Assembly (NCBI RefSeq): GCF_049727805.1
Contig: NZ_JBCNYA010000013.1
Location: 1 to 64,000, forward strand
Source: Frateuria_A sp049727805
GTDB taxonomy: Bacteria; Pseudomonadota; Gammaproteobacteria; Xanthomonadales; Rhodanobacteraceae
DNA: 64,000 nt
Direction: 5' to 3'
Part shown: piece after piece, positions 1 to 8,590 of the stretch
How positions within the stretch are numbered: the first letter of the stretch is position 1
Layout: each line of letters begins with the position of its first letter
The notes under the pieces: model-generated
Told to the model about the DNA's origin: nothing
Databases searched by the model: none
The model's input: only the letters and a program-made list of their open reading frames with translations
Translations under genes and position numbers: made by a program

Positions 1-1921
1 CGTCGAGGCCTACCACACCGTCCGCGGCCGCCTCCTGGTGCGCGCGCACACCGAGATCGAGACCGAGTCGAACGGCCGCGAGACCATCCTCGTCCACGAG
101 CTGCCCTACCAGGTGAACAAGGCGCGGCTGATCGAGAAGATCGCCGAGCTGGTCAAGGAAAAGAAGCTCGAGGGCATCAGCGAGCTGCGCGACGAGTCCG
201 ACAAGGACGGCATGCGCATCGTGATCGAGGTGCGCCGCGATGCGATGGCCGACGTGGTGCTCAACAACCTGTTCCTGCAGACGCAGTTGCAGGTCACCTT
301 CGGCATCAACATGGTGGCGCTGCTGGACGGCCAGCCGCGGCTGCTCAACCTCAAGGAGATCCTCGAGGCCTTCATCCGCCACCGCCGCGAGGTAGTGACC
401 CGGCGCACCATCTTCGAGCTGCGCAAGGCGCGCGCACGTGCGCACATCCTGGAAGGCCTCACCGTCGCTCTGGCCAACATCGACGAGATGATCGAGCTGA
501 TCCGCAGCTCCGCCTCGCCGGCCGAGGCGCGCGAGCGCATGCTGGCGCGCAAGTGGCAGCCGGGCATGGTCGGCACGCTGCTGGCCGCCGCCGGCGCGGA
601 GGCTTCGCGGCCGGAAGACATGGATCCGCGCGACGGCCTGAAGGCCGACGGCTACCAGCTCTCCGACGTGCAGGCGCAGGAAATCCTGGCCATGCGCCTG
701 CATCGCCTGACCGGGCTGGAGCAGGAGAAGCTCTCCGACGAATACCGGCAGATCCTGGACACCATCCGCGGCCTGATCGAGATCCTGGAGAACCCGGAAG
801 TCCTGCTCAAGGTGATCCGCGAGGAGCTCGAGGTCATCAAGGCCGAGTACGGCGATGCGCGCCGCACCGAGATCCAGCATTCGCAGGAAGACCTGAACGT
901 CCTCGACCTGATCGCGCCGGAGGACATGGTCGTCACGCTGTCGCACACCGGCTATGTCAAGCGCCAGCCGGCCAGCACCTACCGCGCGCAGAAGCGCGGT
1001 GGCAAGGGTCGTTCGGCCTCGGCGCTGAAGGACGAGGATTTCGTCGAGCAGCTGTGGGTGGTCAACACCCACGACACGCTGCTGACCTTCACCAGCACCG
1101 GCCGCGTCTACTGGCTCAAGGTCTACCAGATGCCCGAGGCCGGCCCGGGTGCGCGCGGCAAGCCGATGGTCAACCTGCTGCCGCTGGCCGAGGGCGAGAA
1201 GGTGCAGGCGGTGCTGCCGATCCGCGAATACAGCCCGGAGTGCTACGTGTTCTTCGCCACCAGGTGCGGCACGGTGAAGAAGACCCCGCTGACCGAGTTC
1301 GCCTTCCAGCTGCAGCGTGGCAAGATCGCGATCAACCTGGACGAGGGCGATGCGCTGGTCGACGTGGCGATCACCAACGGCAACAGCGACATCCTGCTGT
1401 TCGCCTCCAACGGCAAGGTCAATCGCTTCGACGAGAACACCGTGCGCTCGATGGGCCGTACCGCCACCGGCGTGCGCGGCATGCGGCTGGCCGAAGGGGC
1501 CGAGGTGGTCTCGCTGATCGTGGCCGCCGAGGGCGACATCCTCACCGCCACCGAGCGTGGCTACGGCAAGCGCACGCCGCTGGAGGAGTTCACCAAGAAG
1601 GGCCGCGGCACCCAGGGCGTGATCGGCATCCAATGTTCCGAGCGCAACGGCGCGCTGGTCGCCGCGGTGCAGGTCACCGAGGGCCACGAGCTGATGCTGA
1701 TCTCCAACCAGGGCACGCTGGTGCGTACCCGCGTCGGGGAAATCTCCCAGCTCGGCCGCAACACCCAGGGCGTCACCCTGATCCGCCTGCCGGCCGACGA
1801 GAACCTGGTCAGCGTGGTGCGGCTGGATGCCGAGGAAGGCAACGGCGAGGATGCCGAGCCGGCCGAGGGTGTGTCGCCGGAAGGTCCGGCGCCCGTCCCG
1901 GAAGGAACGGAAGAGGCCTGA
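1..1921 (+). CDS. gyrA: DNA gyrase subunit A, C-terminal part (5' end outside window)
   Basis: Subunit A of type II topoisomerase gyrase, which breaks and rejoins DNA to introduce negative supercoils. The gene is cut by the window edge; the open frame is complete from base 2 and the catalytic tyrosine region is missing. What remains starts at the conserved VEAYHTVRGR segment, runs through the coiled-coil and tower region, and ends in the beta-pinwheel DNA-wrapping domain. That domain begins near the GyrA-box QKRGGKG and shows repeated blades such as GYVKRQPAS and GRVYWLK. The tail is acidic and rich in Glu, Pro and Gly, as in many GyrA proteins. The GyrA-box and blade repeats favour gyrase over topoisomerase IV ParC. 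A strong terminator follows the stop codon directly. Confidence 0.97.
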   Translation, partial: VEAYHTVRGRLLVRAHTEIETESNGRETILVHELPYQVNKARLIEKIAELVKEKKLEGISELRDESDKDGMRIVIEVRRDAMADVVLNNLFLQTQLQVTFGINMVALLDGQPRLLNLKEILEAFIRHRREVVTRRTIFELRKARARAHILEGLTVALANIDEMIELIRSSASPAEARERMLARKWQPGMVGTLLAAAGAEASRPEDMDPRDGLKADGYQLSDVQAQEILAMRLHRLTGLEQEKLSDEYRQILDTIRGLIEILENPEVLLKVIREELEVIKAEYGDARRTEIQHSQEDLNVLDLIAPEDMVVTLSHTGYVKRQPASTYRAQKRGGKGRSASALKDEDFVEQLWVVNTHDTLLTFTSTGRVYWLKVYQMPEAGPGARGKPMVNLLPLAEGEKVQAVLPIREYSPECYVFFATRCGTVKKTPLTEFAFQLQRGKIAINLDEGDALVDVAITNGNSDILLFASNGKVNRFDENTVRSMGRTATGVRGMRLAEGAEVVSLIVAAEGDILTATERGYGKRTPLEEFTKKGRGTQGVIGIQCSERNGALVAAVQVTEGHELMLISNQGTLVRTRVGEISQLGRNTQGVTLIRLPADENLVSVVRLDAEEGNGEDAEPAEGVSPEGPAPVPEGTEEA

Positions 1922-1930
1922 CCGATGTAA

Positions 1931-1961
1931 GAAAGCCCCGGCTCGCCGGGGCTTTCTTTTT
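1931..1961 (+). terminator. Rho-independent terminator of gyrA
   Basis: An 11-bp perfect stem (GAAAGCCCCGG / CCGGGGCTTTC) with a four-base CTCG loop is followed by a run of T, ten bases after the gyrA stop. The T-run is only on the plus strand, so it ends gyrA transcription and not the convergent doxX gene. Confidence 0.92.
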
Positions 1962-1997
1962 GCGTATCGCCAGTCGTCCCGGTGGCGTTCCCGCAGG

Positions 1998-2411
1998 CTA
2001 GCGGCGGTCGATCGAATATCTTCCCGGGCCGGTGACGCACAACAGCAGCAGCCCGCCGATGATCGAGATGTTCTTGTAGAAGTTGATCATGTTGGCCATC
2101 CGATCGGCGCCGTCCATCGTCCAGTAGTGGTGTCCGATCAACGCCGTACCGAGCGTGTACAGGGCCAGCAGAAGGGCGAGCGGCCGCGTGAAGAAGCCGA
2201 GCACGATCGCCAGCCCCACGAAGAACTCCATCAGGACGACCACGGCTGCCGCCAGCTTGGGAACCGGCAGGCCCGCGCTCGCCATGTAGCCGACCGTCCC
2301 CGAAAAATCGGTCAGCTTGCTCCAGCCGAACAGCACGAACAGCACCACCAGAAGGATCCGGGCAAGCAGGATCATCTCGTTGTTGACCTTGTCGAACAGT
2401 ACGTACCGCAT
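1998..2411 (-). CDS. DoxX family membrane protein
   Basis: Small integral membrane protein of 137 residues with four predicted hydrophobic segments (about 13-35, 50-70, 75-95 and 110-128). The pattern fits DoxX/YphA family proteins, which are linked to quinone or thiol redox homeostasis, though the function of most members is not known. I chose the ATG at 2411 (MRYVLFDKVNN) because AAGGAGGT lies seven bases before it; the frame is open further upstream but without a good ribosome site. The peroxiredoxin gene lies just upstream on the same strand (start 3044, stop 2532), so the two may be cotranscribed, which would fit a joint role in oxidant defence (inference). Confidence 0.8.
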   Translation of the reverse strand: MRYVLFDKVNNEMILLARILLVVLFVLFGWSKLTDFSGTVGYMASAGLPVPKLAAAVVVLMEFFVGLAIVLGFFTRPLALLLALYTLGTALIGHHYWTMDGADRMANMINFYKNISIIGGLLLLCVTGPGRYSIDRR

Positions 2412-2531
2412 GGCAGCGACCTCCTTCGGCAATCGGTTGAACGTGGCCTGGGCTTGCTGATGTTGCGTACTGCTGGGCGATCGTAGCTCCTCCGGCTCCT
2501 CCATGGTCTGCGGCAGGGGCGTGCCCTCGCC

Positions 2532-3044
2532 TCAACCGGCCGTCGTGCTGGCCTCCGGCGCCGGGAGTGCCTGCAGCATCGCCTCGGCGGTCGAGACGCG
2601 GAATTCCCCTGGCGCTTCCACGTGCAGCAGGCGCACCACCCCGTTCTCGGCATACAGCGCAAAGCGGCGGGCGCGCAGCCCCATGCCGTAGGCGGTACCG
2701 TCGAACTCCAGGCCCAGCGCGCGCGTGAAGCTGGCGTTGCCGTCGGCCAGCAGCTTCAGGCCCGGCGGGACCTGCTGGACACCCGCCCAGGCCTGCATCA
2801 CGTAGGCATCGTTCACCGCCATGCCGAAGACCTCGACGCCGCGTTCCTGGAACTCGCGGAAATGCTGCACGTAGCCCGGCAGGTGGTGGTCCGAGCAGGT
2901 CGGCGTGAAGGCACCGGGGACGGCAAACAGCACGGCCCGGCCGTGGCCGAACAGACTGGCGGTGGACACGCGCCGCACCGGGGCGCCGTCCTCGATCACG
3001 TCGACGTCGAGGTCCGGCAGGGGTTGGCCGATCTGGATGCTCAT
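2532..3044 (-). CDS. Peroxiredoxin (Prx5/AhpC-TSA redoxin type)
   Basis: Thiol peroxidase of 170 residues that would reduce hydrogen peroxide and organic hydroperoxides in the cytoplasm. The peroxidatic site PGAFTPTCS is present with Cys50, matching the Prx5 subgroup (P-G-A-F-T-P-x-C). After the site come the typical YVQHFREF helix and the VNDAYVMQAW segment. No second conserved Cys in the usual two-Cys position and no C-terminal glutaredoxin domain are visible, so the reductant is probably external glutathione/glutaredoxin or thioredoxin (inference). It is upstream of, and codirectional with, the DoxX gene with about 120 bases between reading frames. Length is normal for the family. Confidence 0.9.
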   Translation of the reverse strand: MSIQIGQPLPDLDVDVIEDGAPVRRVSTASLFGHGRAVLFAVPGAFTPTCSDHHLPGYVQHFREFQERGVEVFGMAVNDAYVMQAWAGVQQVPPGLKLLADGNASFTRALGLEFDGTAYGMGLRARRFALYAENGVVRLLHVEAPGEFRVSTAEAMLQALPAPEASTTAG

Positions 3045-3101
3045 GGGGTTCGTCCGGGGGTAGGGCCGGGCATCGTAAACCCGGCCGGCGGCGGCTGTCG
3101 C

Positions 3102-3130
3102 CTTGAATCGGCGGCGGGCGTACCTACTTT
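3102..3130 (+). promoter_or_regulatory. Sigma-32-like heat-shock promoter of hsp20
   Basis: CTTGAAT, 14 bases, then CCTACTTT. This resembles the sigma-32 consensus CTTGAAA-N(13-15)-CCCCATNT in spacing and most -35 positions and lies 47 bases before the hsp20 start. The same layout is found before hrcA, grpE and dnaK in this window. Confidence 0.55.
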
Positions 3131-3176
3131 CTGGTGCAAGCGGCGCCTGCCGTGACTCTTTCTGGAGGAATCAGCC

Positions 3177-3680
3177 ATGAGTTCCAACCGCAACCTGAGG
3201 TGGAATGCCGCCAGCGCGTTCCCCGAGGAAATCCGTCATGCGTTCGATCGCTTCTTTCAGCAGGACGAAAGCGACCCGTCCAACGTGGTGACCAGCCAGT
3301 GGGCGCCGCGCGTGGACATCAAGGAGGAGGACAGGCGCTTCGTGATCTTCGTCGATGTGCCGGGCGTGGATCCGGCCGACATCGAGGTGAGCATGGAGAA
3401 GGGCATCCTCACCATCAAGGGCGAGCGCACCGTGCAGAACGAGGAACAGAATGGCCGCTTCACCCGCATCGAGCGCGCGCACGGTACCTTCCACCGCCGC
3501 TTCGCGCTGCCGGACAGCGCCGATCCCGACGGCATCACCGCGGTCGGCCGGCACGGCGTGCTGGAAATCGTGATTCCCAAGCGTGCCGAGACGACGCCGC
3601 GGCGCATTTCGATTTCCACCGAACATGGTGGCGGTGGCAGCGGCAGTTCCGGCGGCGGCAATCCCTCGACCAACCACTGA
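3177..3680 (+). CDS. Hsp20/alpha-crystallin small heat-shock protein
   Basis: ATP-independent holdase chaperone of 167 residues. The alpha-crystallin domain spans roughly residues 42-150, beginning at WAPRVDIKEED, with the strand motif GILTIKGER and the closing HGVLEIVIPK segment. The N-terminal arm is short and hydrophilic with FPEEIRHAFDRFF, and the C-terminal tail is a flexible Gly/Ser tract without a clear I-x-I anchor. GGAGGA lies eight bases before the ATG. The downstream gene is the J-domain protein cbpA, 88 bases away and codirectional, so the pair is probably one stress operon from the sigma-32-like promoter. Confidence 0.94.
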   Translation: MSSNRNLRWNAASAFPEEIRHAFDRFFQQDESDPSNVVTSQWAPRVDIKEEDRRFVIFVDVPGVDPADIEVSMEKGILTIKGERTVQNEEQNGRFTRIERAHGTFHRRFALPDSADPDGITAVGRHGVLEIVIPKRAETTPRRISISTEHGGGGSGSSGGGNPSTNH

Positions 3681-3768
3681 GCGGCTACCGTAGCGTGATC
3701 CGGGCGGCCTTTCGCGGAACGCATCCGCGGGAGGTCGCCTGCCTGCGCAGTCTTGCCGAGGAAGGGCA

Positions 3769-4668
3769 GTGGAATTCAAAGACTATTACGACATCCTCGG
3801 GGTGAAGCCCGACGCCAGCGAAACCGAGATCAAGTCGGCCTACCGCAAGCTGGCGCGGCAATACCACCCGGACAAGAACAAGGAGCCGGGCGCAGAGGAG
3901 CGCTTCAAGGCGATCAACGAAGCCAACGAGGCCCTGCGCGATCCGGAAAAGCGCCGTGCCTATGACCAACTGCGCGCCGGCGGCTACCGCGGCGGCGAAC
4001 AGTTCCGCCCGCCGCCGGGCTGGGGGCAGGGTGGCGGCTTCGATTTCAGCGATGCCGGCAGCGGCGACTTCAGCGATTTCTTCGAGAGCCTGTTCGGCCG
4101 TGCCGGCGGCGGTGCGCGTGGCCAGGCCCGGCCGCGTCGTGGCCGCGACGTGCAGGCGCAGGTGCAGATCGACCTGCAGACCGCCTTCGATGGCGGGCGC
4201 ACGCGCCTGGCCCTGCATGACAGCAGTGGTCACGAGCGGGTGCTGGAGGTGAAGATTCCGGCCGGCATCCTGCCCGGCCAGGTGATCCGCCTGGGCGGCC
4301 AGGGCCAGCCTGGCGCGGCCGGCGGGCCGAATGGCGACCTGATGCTCGAGGTGGCAATCCGCGACGACGCGCGCTTCAAGCTCGAGGGCCGGAATGTGCT
4401 GCACGTGCTGCCGCTGGCGCCGTGGGAGGCTGCGCTGGGCGCCACCGTGCCGGTGCCGACCCTGGCCGGGGCCGTGGACCTGCGCATCCCGGCGGGCTCG
4501 CAATCCGGCCGCAAGCTGCGGCTGAAAGGCCGGGGCTTGCCGGGCAGCCCGGCCGGGGACCAACTGGTGGAACTGTCGATTCGTGCGCCAGCGGCCGAAA
4601 GCGAGGCCCAGCGCGAGGCGTATGAGGCGCTGCAGAAGCAGTTCGAGGGCTACGACCCGCGGGCATGA
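3769..4668 (+). CDS. cbpA: Curved-DNA-binding protein CbpA, DnaJ-like cochaperone
   Basis: Class B J-domain protein of 299 residues that stimulates DnaK ATPase and in E. coli CbpA also binds curved DNA. The J domain occupies residues 1-70 with the essential HPD in QYHPDKNK. A Gly/Phe-rich linker follows (about 75-125), then two C-terminal beta domains (about 130-290) with GQVIRLGGQG and GRKLRLKGRG. The Cys-rich zinc domain of DnaJ is absent, which separates it from the dnaJ at 52462. Translation starts at GTG (VEFKDYY) with AGGAAGG just upstream. No adjacent cbpM modulator gene is seen. Confidence 0.93.
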   Translation: MEFKDYYDILGVKPDASETEIKSAYRKLARQYHPDKNKEPGAEERFKAINEANEALRDPEKRRAYDQLRAGGYRGGEQFRPPPGWGQGGGFDFSDAGSGDFSDFFESLFGRAGGGARGQARPRRGRDVQAQVQIDLQTAFDGGRTRLALHDSSGHERVLEVKIPAGILPGQVIRLGGQGQPGAAGGPNGDLMLEVAIRDDARFKLEGRNVLHVLPLAPWEAALGATVPVPTLAGAVDLRIPAGSQSGRKLRLKGRGLPGSPAGDQLVELSIRAPAAESEAQREAYEALQKQFEGYDPRA

Positions 4669-4671
4669 TTT

Positions 4672-4832
4672 GCTCCCTCTCCCCGACGGGGAGAGGGCTG
4701 GTGAGGGCGGTCTTGCGAGGAGGCTGCGGGTCCATAGCTAAAGCACGGCCGCGCCATTGTGAGGGTCCGTCGCGGGCCTCGTCCCTCACCCAACCCTCTC
4801 TCCCATCCTTGACAAGGAACGGGGAGAGGGCT
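4672..4832. repeat. Paired inverted-repeat element (CCCTCTCCCC family) between convergent genes
   Basis: A perfect 10-bp hairpin (CCCTCTCCCC / GGGGAGAGGG, 4675-4697) stands at one end and an inverted copy (CCTCACCCAACCCTCTC ... GGGGAGAGGG, to 4830) at the other. The element fills the whole gap between the 3' ends of cbpA and pilH. Its left part, beginning TTTGCTCCCTCTCCCC, is similar to the element at 29997-30172, which also sits between two convergent genes. It may be a REP/MITE-like mobile repeat and could act as a bidirectional terminator. Confidence 0.75.
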
Positions 4833-4842
4833 CAAACGCGTT

Positions 4843-5208
4843 TCAGGCTGGCAGCAGCGGCTTGATGGTGGCGACCAGCTCGTCTTCCTTGATCGGCTTG
4901 GTGACGTAGGCCTTGGCGCCCTGGCGCATGCCCCATACGCGGTCGGTTTCCTGGTCCTTGGTGGTGACCAGCACCACCGGGATGTGCGCGGTGTCCGGGT
5001 CCTTGCTGATGATGCGGGTGGCCTGGAAACCGTTGAGGTTGGGCATCACCACGTCCATCAGGATCAGGTCGGGACGTTCGCGCTTGGCCGCCTCGACTCC
5101 CGCGGCGCCGTCTTCGGCGGTCAGCGACTCATGGCCGAGTTTTTCGACGATGCGCTTGAGGCCCAGCAGCTGCGACGGGGAATCGTCGACGATCAGGATT
5201 CGTGCCAT
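4843..5208 (-). CDS. pilH: PilH-like single-domain response regulator
   Basis: A stand-alone CheY-type receiver of 121 residues. The acidic pocket is VDDS (Asp8, Asp9), the phosphoryl acceptor is Asp52 in LILMDVVMP, and Thr82/Thr83 with Lys104 (TKPI) complete the switch residues. No output domain is present. Closest family by motif is PilH, the receiver that tunes twitching motility through the Pil-Chp system; PilG is the other candidate, but the ARILIVDDSPSQ and KAYVTKPIKEDEL segments look like PilH. No pil or chp gene is adjacent, so the assignment rests on sequence alone. Confidence 0.75.
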   Translation of the reverse strand: MARILIVDDSPSQLLGLKRIVEKLGHESLTAEDGAAGVEAAKRERPDLILMDVVMPNLNGFQATRIISKDPDTAHIPVVLVTTKDQETDRVWGMRQGAKAYVTKPIKEDELVATIKPLLPA

Positions 5209-5275
5209 GAGGTAAGGGTTCCCTTGTAATTGTCGTGGATTCTATGCCGCGCAGAGAGCGCTTCCAAGCGCGGAT

Positions 5276-6280
5276 TCACGCGCCGCCGACGCGCACGACC
5301 GTGCGTCCGAAGGATTGTCCGGCCAGCATGCGCCCGAAGACGGCTGGCAACTGGTCGAGCGTGACCTCGTCGGTGGCGATGCGGTCGAGGTGGCGAGGCT
5401 TCCAGTCGTCGGCCAGGTGCTGCCAGACCCGCTCGCGCAGGTTCCGCGCGGTGCCGGCCGAGGCGATGCCGAGCAGGCTCACGCCGCGGATGATGAAGGG
5501 CATGACCGTGCTGTCGAAGGCGATGCCGCCGGCGTTGCCGCAGATCGCCACGTTGCCGTAGGGCACCACCAGCGGCAGCAGGCCGGCGAGCATCGGGCCG
5601 CCGACGTTGTCCAGCGCGCCGGCGAAGCGGGCCGAATCCATCGGCTTGCCGCTGAAGGCGAGCTGGTGGCGGTCGATGCACTGGCTGGCGCCCAGGCTAC
5701 GCAGGAAGTCGAAGTGGTCCGCCTTGCCGCTGATCGCGTGTACCTCGTAGCCGGCGCGGCTGAAGATGTCGATCGCGAGCTGGCCCACGCCGCCGCTGGC
5801 GCCGGTGACGGCGATGGGTCCCAGGTCCGGCGCCTGGCGGTTGTCCTGCATGCGTAGCAGGGCCAGCGCTGCGGTGAAGCCGGCCGTGCCCAGGATCATG
5901 CTTTCGCGCAGGGACAGGCCGGCCGGCAGCGGGATGGTCCAGCGCGCGTCGAGGCGGGCGTACTCGGCATAACCGCCGTCGCGCGTCTCGGACAGGCCGC
6001 TGCCGGTGCACAGCACGGCATCGCCCTCCCGGAAGGCCGGATCGGTCGAGGCCACCACGTGGCCGGCGAGGTCGATGCCGCCGTTGAGCGGGTACTGGCG
6101 CAGGATCTTGCCCTTGCCGGTGCCGGCCAGCGCGTCCTTGTAGTTGACCGAGGACCAGGCCACCCTGACCAGCACCTCGCCCGCGGTGAGCGCATCGGCA
6201 TCCATCGTCTCGATGCCGCTGCGGTAGCCGGCCTCGTCGTTGCGGACGCGCATGGCGCGGAACGCGGTCGTCGGATTCAT
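5276..6280 (-). CDS. AcuI/YhdH family NADPH-dependent acryloyl-CoA reductase-like oxidoreductase
   Basis: Medium-chain dehydrogenase/reductase of 334 residues without the catalytic zinc ligands, as in the YhdH/AcuI group. Visible marks are the N-terminal GroES-like fold with SSVNYKDALA, the GGIDLAGHVV segment and the nucleotide motif GASGGVGQLA. Members reduce acryloyl-CoA or other activated enones with NADPH; the substrate here is not known. The start at ATG 6280 is preceded by GGAGG. The LOG-family gene ends 20 bases upstream on the same strand, so the two form a tight pair, though no functional link is obvious. Confidence 0.88.
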   Translation of the reverse strand: MNPTTAFRAMRVRNDEAGYRSGIETMDADALTAGEVLVRVAWSSVNYKDALAGTGKGKILRQYPLNGGIDLAGHVVASTDPAFREGDAVLCTGSGLSETRDGGYAEYARLDARWTIPLPAGLSLRESMILGTAGFTAALALLRMQDNRQAPDLGPIAVTGASGGVGQLAIDIFSRAGYEVHAISGKADHFDFLRSLGASQCIDRHQLAFSGKPMDSARFAGALDNVGGPMLAGLLPLVVPYGNVAICGNAGGIAFDSTVMPFIIRGVSLLGIASAGTARNLRERVWQHLADDWKPRHLDRIATDEVTLDQLPAVFGRMLAGQSFGRTVVRVGGA

Positions 6281-6300
6281 GCCTTGCCTCCTTCCTGCGC

Positions 6301-6897
6301 TCAGGCGTCGATGCTGCGGTCGTCCACCCACTTGGGCAGGTAGCGGCCTTCGTAGCTCGCCATCCAGTCGAACAGCGCCGCCATGTCGGGGCCGAACCAG
6401 ACATCGTCGCGCTGCTCCGGCCGCACGAAGCGTTCGGCCACCATGTGGTCCATCATCGCGCGCAGGTGCGTGTAGTAGCCGCGCACGTCGAGAAAGGCGC
6501 ACGGGTAGCGGTGCAGGCCGAGTTGCGCCCAGGTCAGCATCTCGAACATCTCGTCCATGGTGCCGAAGCCGCCGGGCAGGGCGACGAAGGCGTCGGACAG
6601 CTCGTACATGCGCGTCTTGCGCTGGTGCATGGTCTCGACCACCACCAGCTCGGTGAGCCCCGGGTGGGCGACCTCCAGGTCCACCAGCTGGCGCGGGATT
6701 ACGCCGATGGCCTTGCCGCCGCCGGCGAGCACGGCGTCAGCCACGGTACCCATCAATCCGACTTTGCCGCCGCCGTAGACCAGCGCGATGTCGCGCTTGG
6801 CCATCTCGGTGCCGAAGGCACGGGCCTGTTCGACGTACCCGGGGTGGCTGCCGCTGCTGGAGCCGCAGTAGACGCAGAGGGCGGTGGGTTGGGGCAT
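6301..6897 (-). CDS. LOG family protein (TIGR00730-type nucleoside 5'-monophosphate phosphoribohydrolase)
   Basis: Rossmann-fold protein of 198 residues. It begins with the family signature LCVYCGSSSG and carries GGGKVGLMG and the catalytic PGGFGTMDE motif. Family members release the base from nucleoside monophosphates; in plants and some bacteria they activate cytokinins, while most bacterial copies probably act on purine 5'-monophosphates in nucleotide salvage. The ATG at 6897 begins the conserved part, and the open frame upstream lacks a ribosome site. Codirectional with the reductase gene downstream. Confidence 0.88.
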   Translation of the reverse strand: MPQPTALCVYCGSSSGSHPGYVEQARAFGTEMAKRDIALVYGGGKVGLMGTVADAVLAGGGKAIGVIPRQLVDLEVAHPGLTELVVVETMHQRKTRMYELSDAFVALPGGFGTMDEMFEMLTWAQLGLHRYPCAFLDVRGYYTHLRAMMDHMVAERFVRPEQRDDVWFGPDMAALFDWMASYEGRYLPKWVDDRSIDA

Positions 6898-6950
6898 GCA
6901 GGTGTGGCTCGGTCGGGGCAGGGCAGAAGAGCGCCGTATCGATTTGGCGC

Positions 6951-7003
6951 TTCCGGCTTCGCCGGAAACGACGCGGCCCGCCCATGTCGCCACGAGCGGG
7001 CCG
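6951..7003. terminator. Hairpins downstream of lpdA
   Basis: TTCCGGC-TTC-GCCGGAA (6951-6967) is followed by a longer GC-rich inverted repeat with CGGCCCG / CGGGCCG arms. There is no U-tract on either strand. Position just after the lpdA stop suggests a transcript end or RNA-stability structure; weak support as a true intrinsic terminator. Confidence 0.4.
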
Positions 7004-7023
7004 ATGGGCCTGGCGCAGGCCGG

Positions 7024-8451
7024 TCAGTTGCCCTTGTGGATGGCGCGCTTGTCGACCGACAGCGCGGCCTCGTGCACGGCCTCGGACAGGGTCGGGTGGG
7101 CGTGGACGATGCGCGCCAGGTCTTCCGAGGAACCCTTGAACTCCATCGCCACCACGCATTCGGCGATCAGCTCGGACACGCCCGGGCCGACCATGTGCAC
7201 GCCAAGGATGCGATCGGTCTCGGCGTGGGCGATCACCTTCACCTGGCCGATGGCCTCGTTCATCGCCACGGCGCGGCCGATGGCGGCGAACGGGAAGGTG
7301 CCGATCTTGTACGGCACGCCCTCGTCCTTGAGCTGCTTCTCGGTCTTGCCCGCCCAGGCGATTTCCGGCTCGGTGTAGATCACCCACGGCACGGTGTCGA
7401 GGTTGATGTGGCCGGCCTTGCCGGCGATCCACTCGGCCACGGCCACGCCTTCCTCGGAACCCTTGTGCGCCAGCATCGGGCCGCGCACGGCATCGCCGAT
7501 CGCCCACACGCCGTCGACGCCGGTGTGGTTGTGCTCGTCGACCACGATCCGGCCGCGCTCGTCCAGCTTGACGCCGGTGTCAGAGGCCAGCAGGCCGTCG
7601 GTGTAGGCGCGGCGGCCGACAGCGACCAGCAGTTTGTCGACGACCAGCGACTGCTCACCGTCCTTGTCGGTGTAGCTCAGGTGCACGCCGTCCTTCTTCA
7701 CCTCGGCCTTGGAGACCTTGGCGCCGAGCTTGATGGCCAGGCCCTGCTTGGTGAATTCCTTCAGCGCGATCTTGGCGATGTCGGCATCGGCGGCGCCCAG
7801 GAAGTCGGGCAGGGCTTCGAGCACGGTGACGTCGGCGCCCATGCGCTTCCACACGCTGCCGAGTTCCAGGCCGATCACGCCGGCGCCGATCACGCCCAGG
7901 CGCTTGGGTACCTCGGTGAAGTCCAGGGCACCGGCGTTGTCGACGATCGTCTTGCCGTCGAACTTGGCGAACGGCAGCTCGATCGGCACCGAGCCGGAGG
8001 CCAGGATCACGTTGGTGGCGGCGAGCGTCTGCTTGGAGCCGTCCTTGCCGGTCACTTCGACCTGGTTACCCTTGAGCAGCTTGCCCTTGCCATAGAAGGC
8101 GGTGACCTTGTTGGCCTTGAACAGCTGGCCGATGCCGCCGGTGAACTGCTTGACGATCTTGTCCTTGCGGCCGATGAAGGTGCCCAGGTCGACCTTGGCG
8201 CCTTCCACGCTGATGCCGTGGACCGGGAAGTTGTGCGAGATGTTCCAGAACTGGCGCGAGGAGTCGAGTAACGCCTTGGACGGGATGCAGCCCACGTTGA
8301 GGCAGGTGCCGCCGAGGGCCTGCTTGCCGTCCTTGCCGGTGAAGTCGTCGACACAGGCGGTCTTCAGGCCCAGCTGCGCGGCGCGGATCGCGGCCACGTA
8401 GCCGGCCGGGCCGGCGCCGATGACGATGACGTCGAATTGTTGGTCACTCAT
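7024..8451 (-). CDS. lpdA: Dihydrolipoyl dehydrogenase (E3)
   Basis: FAD-dependent disulfide oxidoreductase of 475 residues that reoxidises the dihydrolipoyl arm of the 2-oxoglutarate dehydrogenase complex with NAD+. The FAD fold is IGAGPAGYVAAIRAAQLG, the redox-active pair lies in GGTCLNVGCIPSK, the NAD fold is VIGAGVIGLELGSVW, the second FAD site is VWAIGDAVRG, and the acid-base His-Glu pair is in HAHPTLSEAVHE. AAGGAACC precedes the ATG. It is the third gene of the sucA-sucB-lpdA operon, 135 bases after sucB. That gap holds a strong hairpin which may set its expression. Confidence 0.97.
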   Translation of the reverse strand: MSDQQFDVIVIGAGPAGYVAAIRAAQLGLKTACVDDFTGKDGKQALGGTCLNVGCIPSKALLDSSRQFWNISHNFPVHGISVEGAKVDLGTFIGRKDKIVKQFTGGIGQLFKANKVTAFYGKGKLLKGNQVEVTGKDGSKQTLAATNVILASGSVPIELPFAKFDGKTIVDNAGALDFTEVPKRLGVIGAGVIGLELGSVWKRMGADVTVLEALPDFLGAADADIAKIALKEFTKQGLAIKLGAKVSKAEVKKDGVHLSYTDKDGEQSLVVDKLLVAVGRRAYTDGLLASDTGVKLDERGRIVVDEHNHTGVDGVWAIGDAVRGPMLAHKGSEEGVAVAEWIAGKAGHINLDTVPWVIYTEPEIAWAGKTEKQLKDEGVPYKIGTFPFAAIGRAVAMNEAIGQVKVIAHAETDRILGVHMVGPGVSELIAECVVAMEFKGSSEDLARIVHAHPTLSEAVHEAALSVDKRAIHKGN

Positions 8452-8567
8452 GCGAGGTTCCTTGCTGCATGTCGCGTCGAGGATGATCGCGGCATGGAAT
8501 GAAGCGGGAAGTTACGGTGAGCGGGCTCGAATTGCACCGCCCACCATTGGAGCTTCGTACCTATTTT

Positions 8568-8590
8568 CTGATCGCCGGGGCGGCGATCAG
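8568..8590. other. 9-bp hairpin across the sucB stop codon
   Basis: CTGATCGCC-GGGGC-GGCGATCAG is a perfect inverted repeat that contains the sucB stop. It has no U-tract, so it is more likely to affect mRNA processing or stability between sucB and lpdA than to terminate. Confidence 0.5.

Noticed and set aside
8556..8570. CGTACCTATTTTCTG resembling the hsp20 promoter region at 3119
   Set aside because: No matching -35 at the proper distance and it lies on the opposite strand to sucB and lpdA, so chance similarity.
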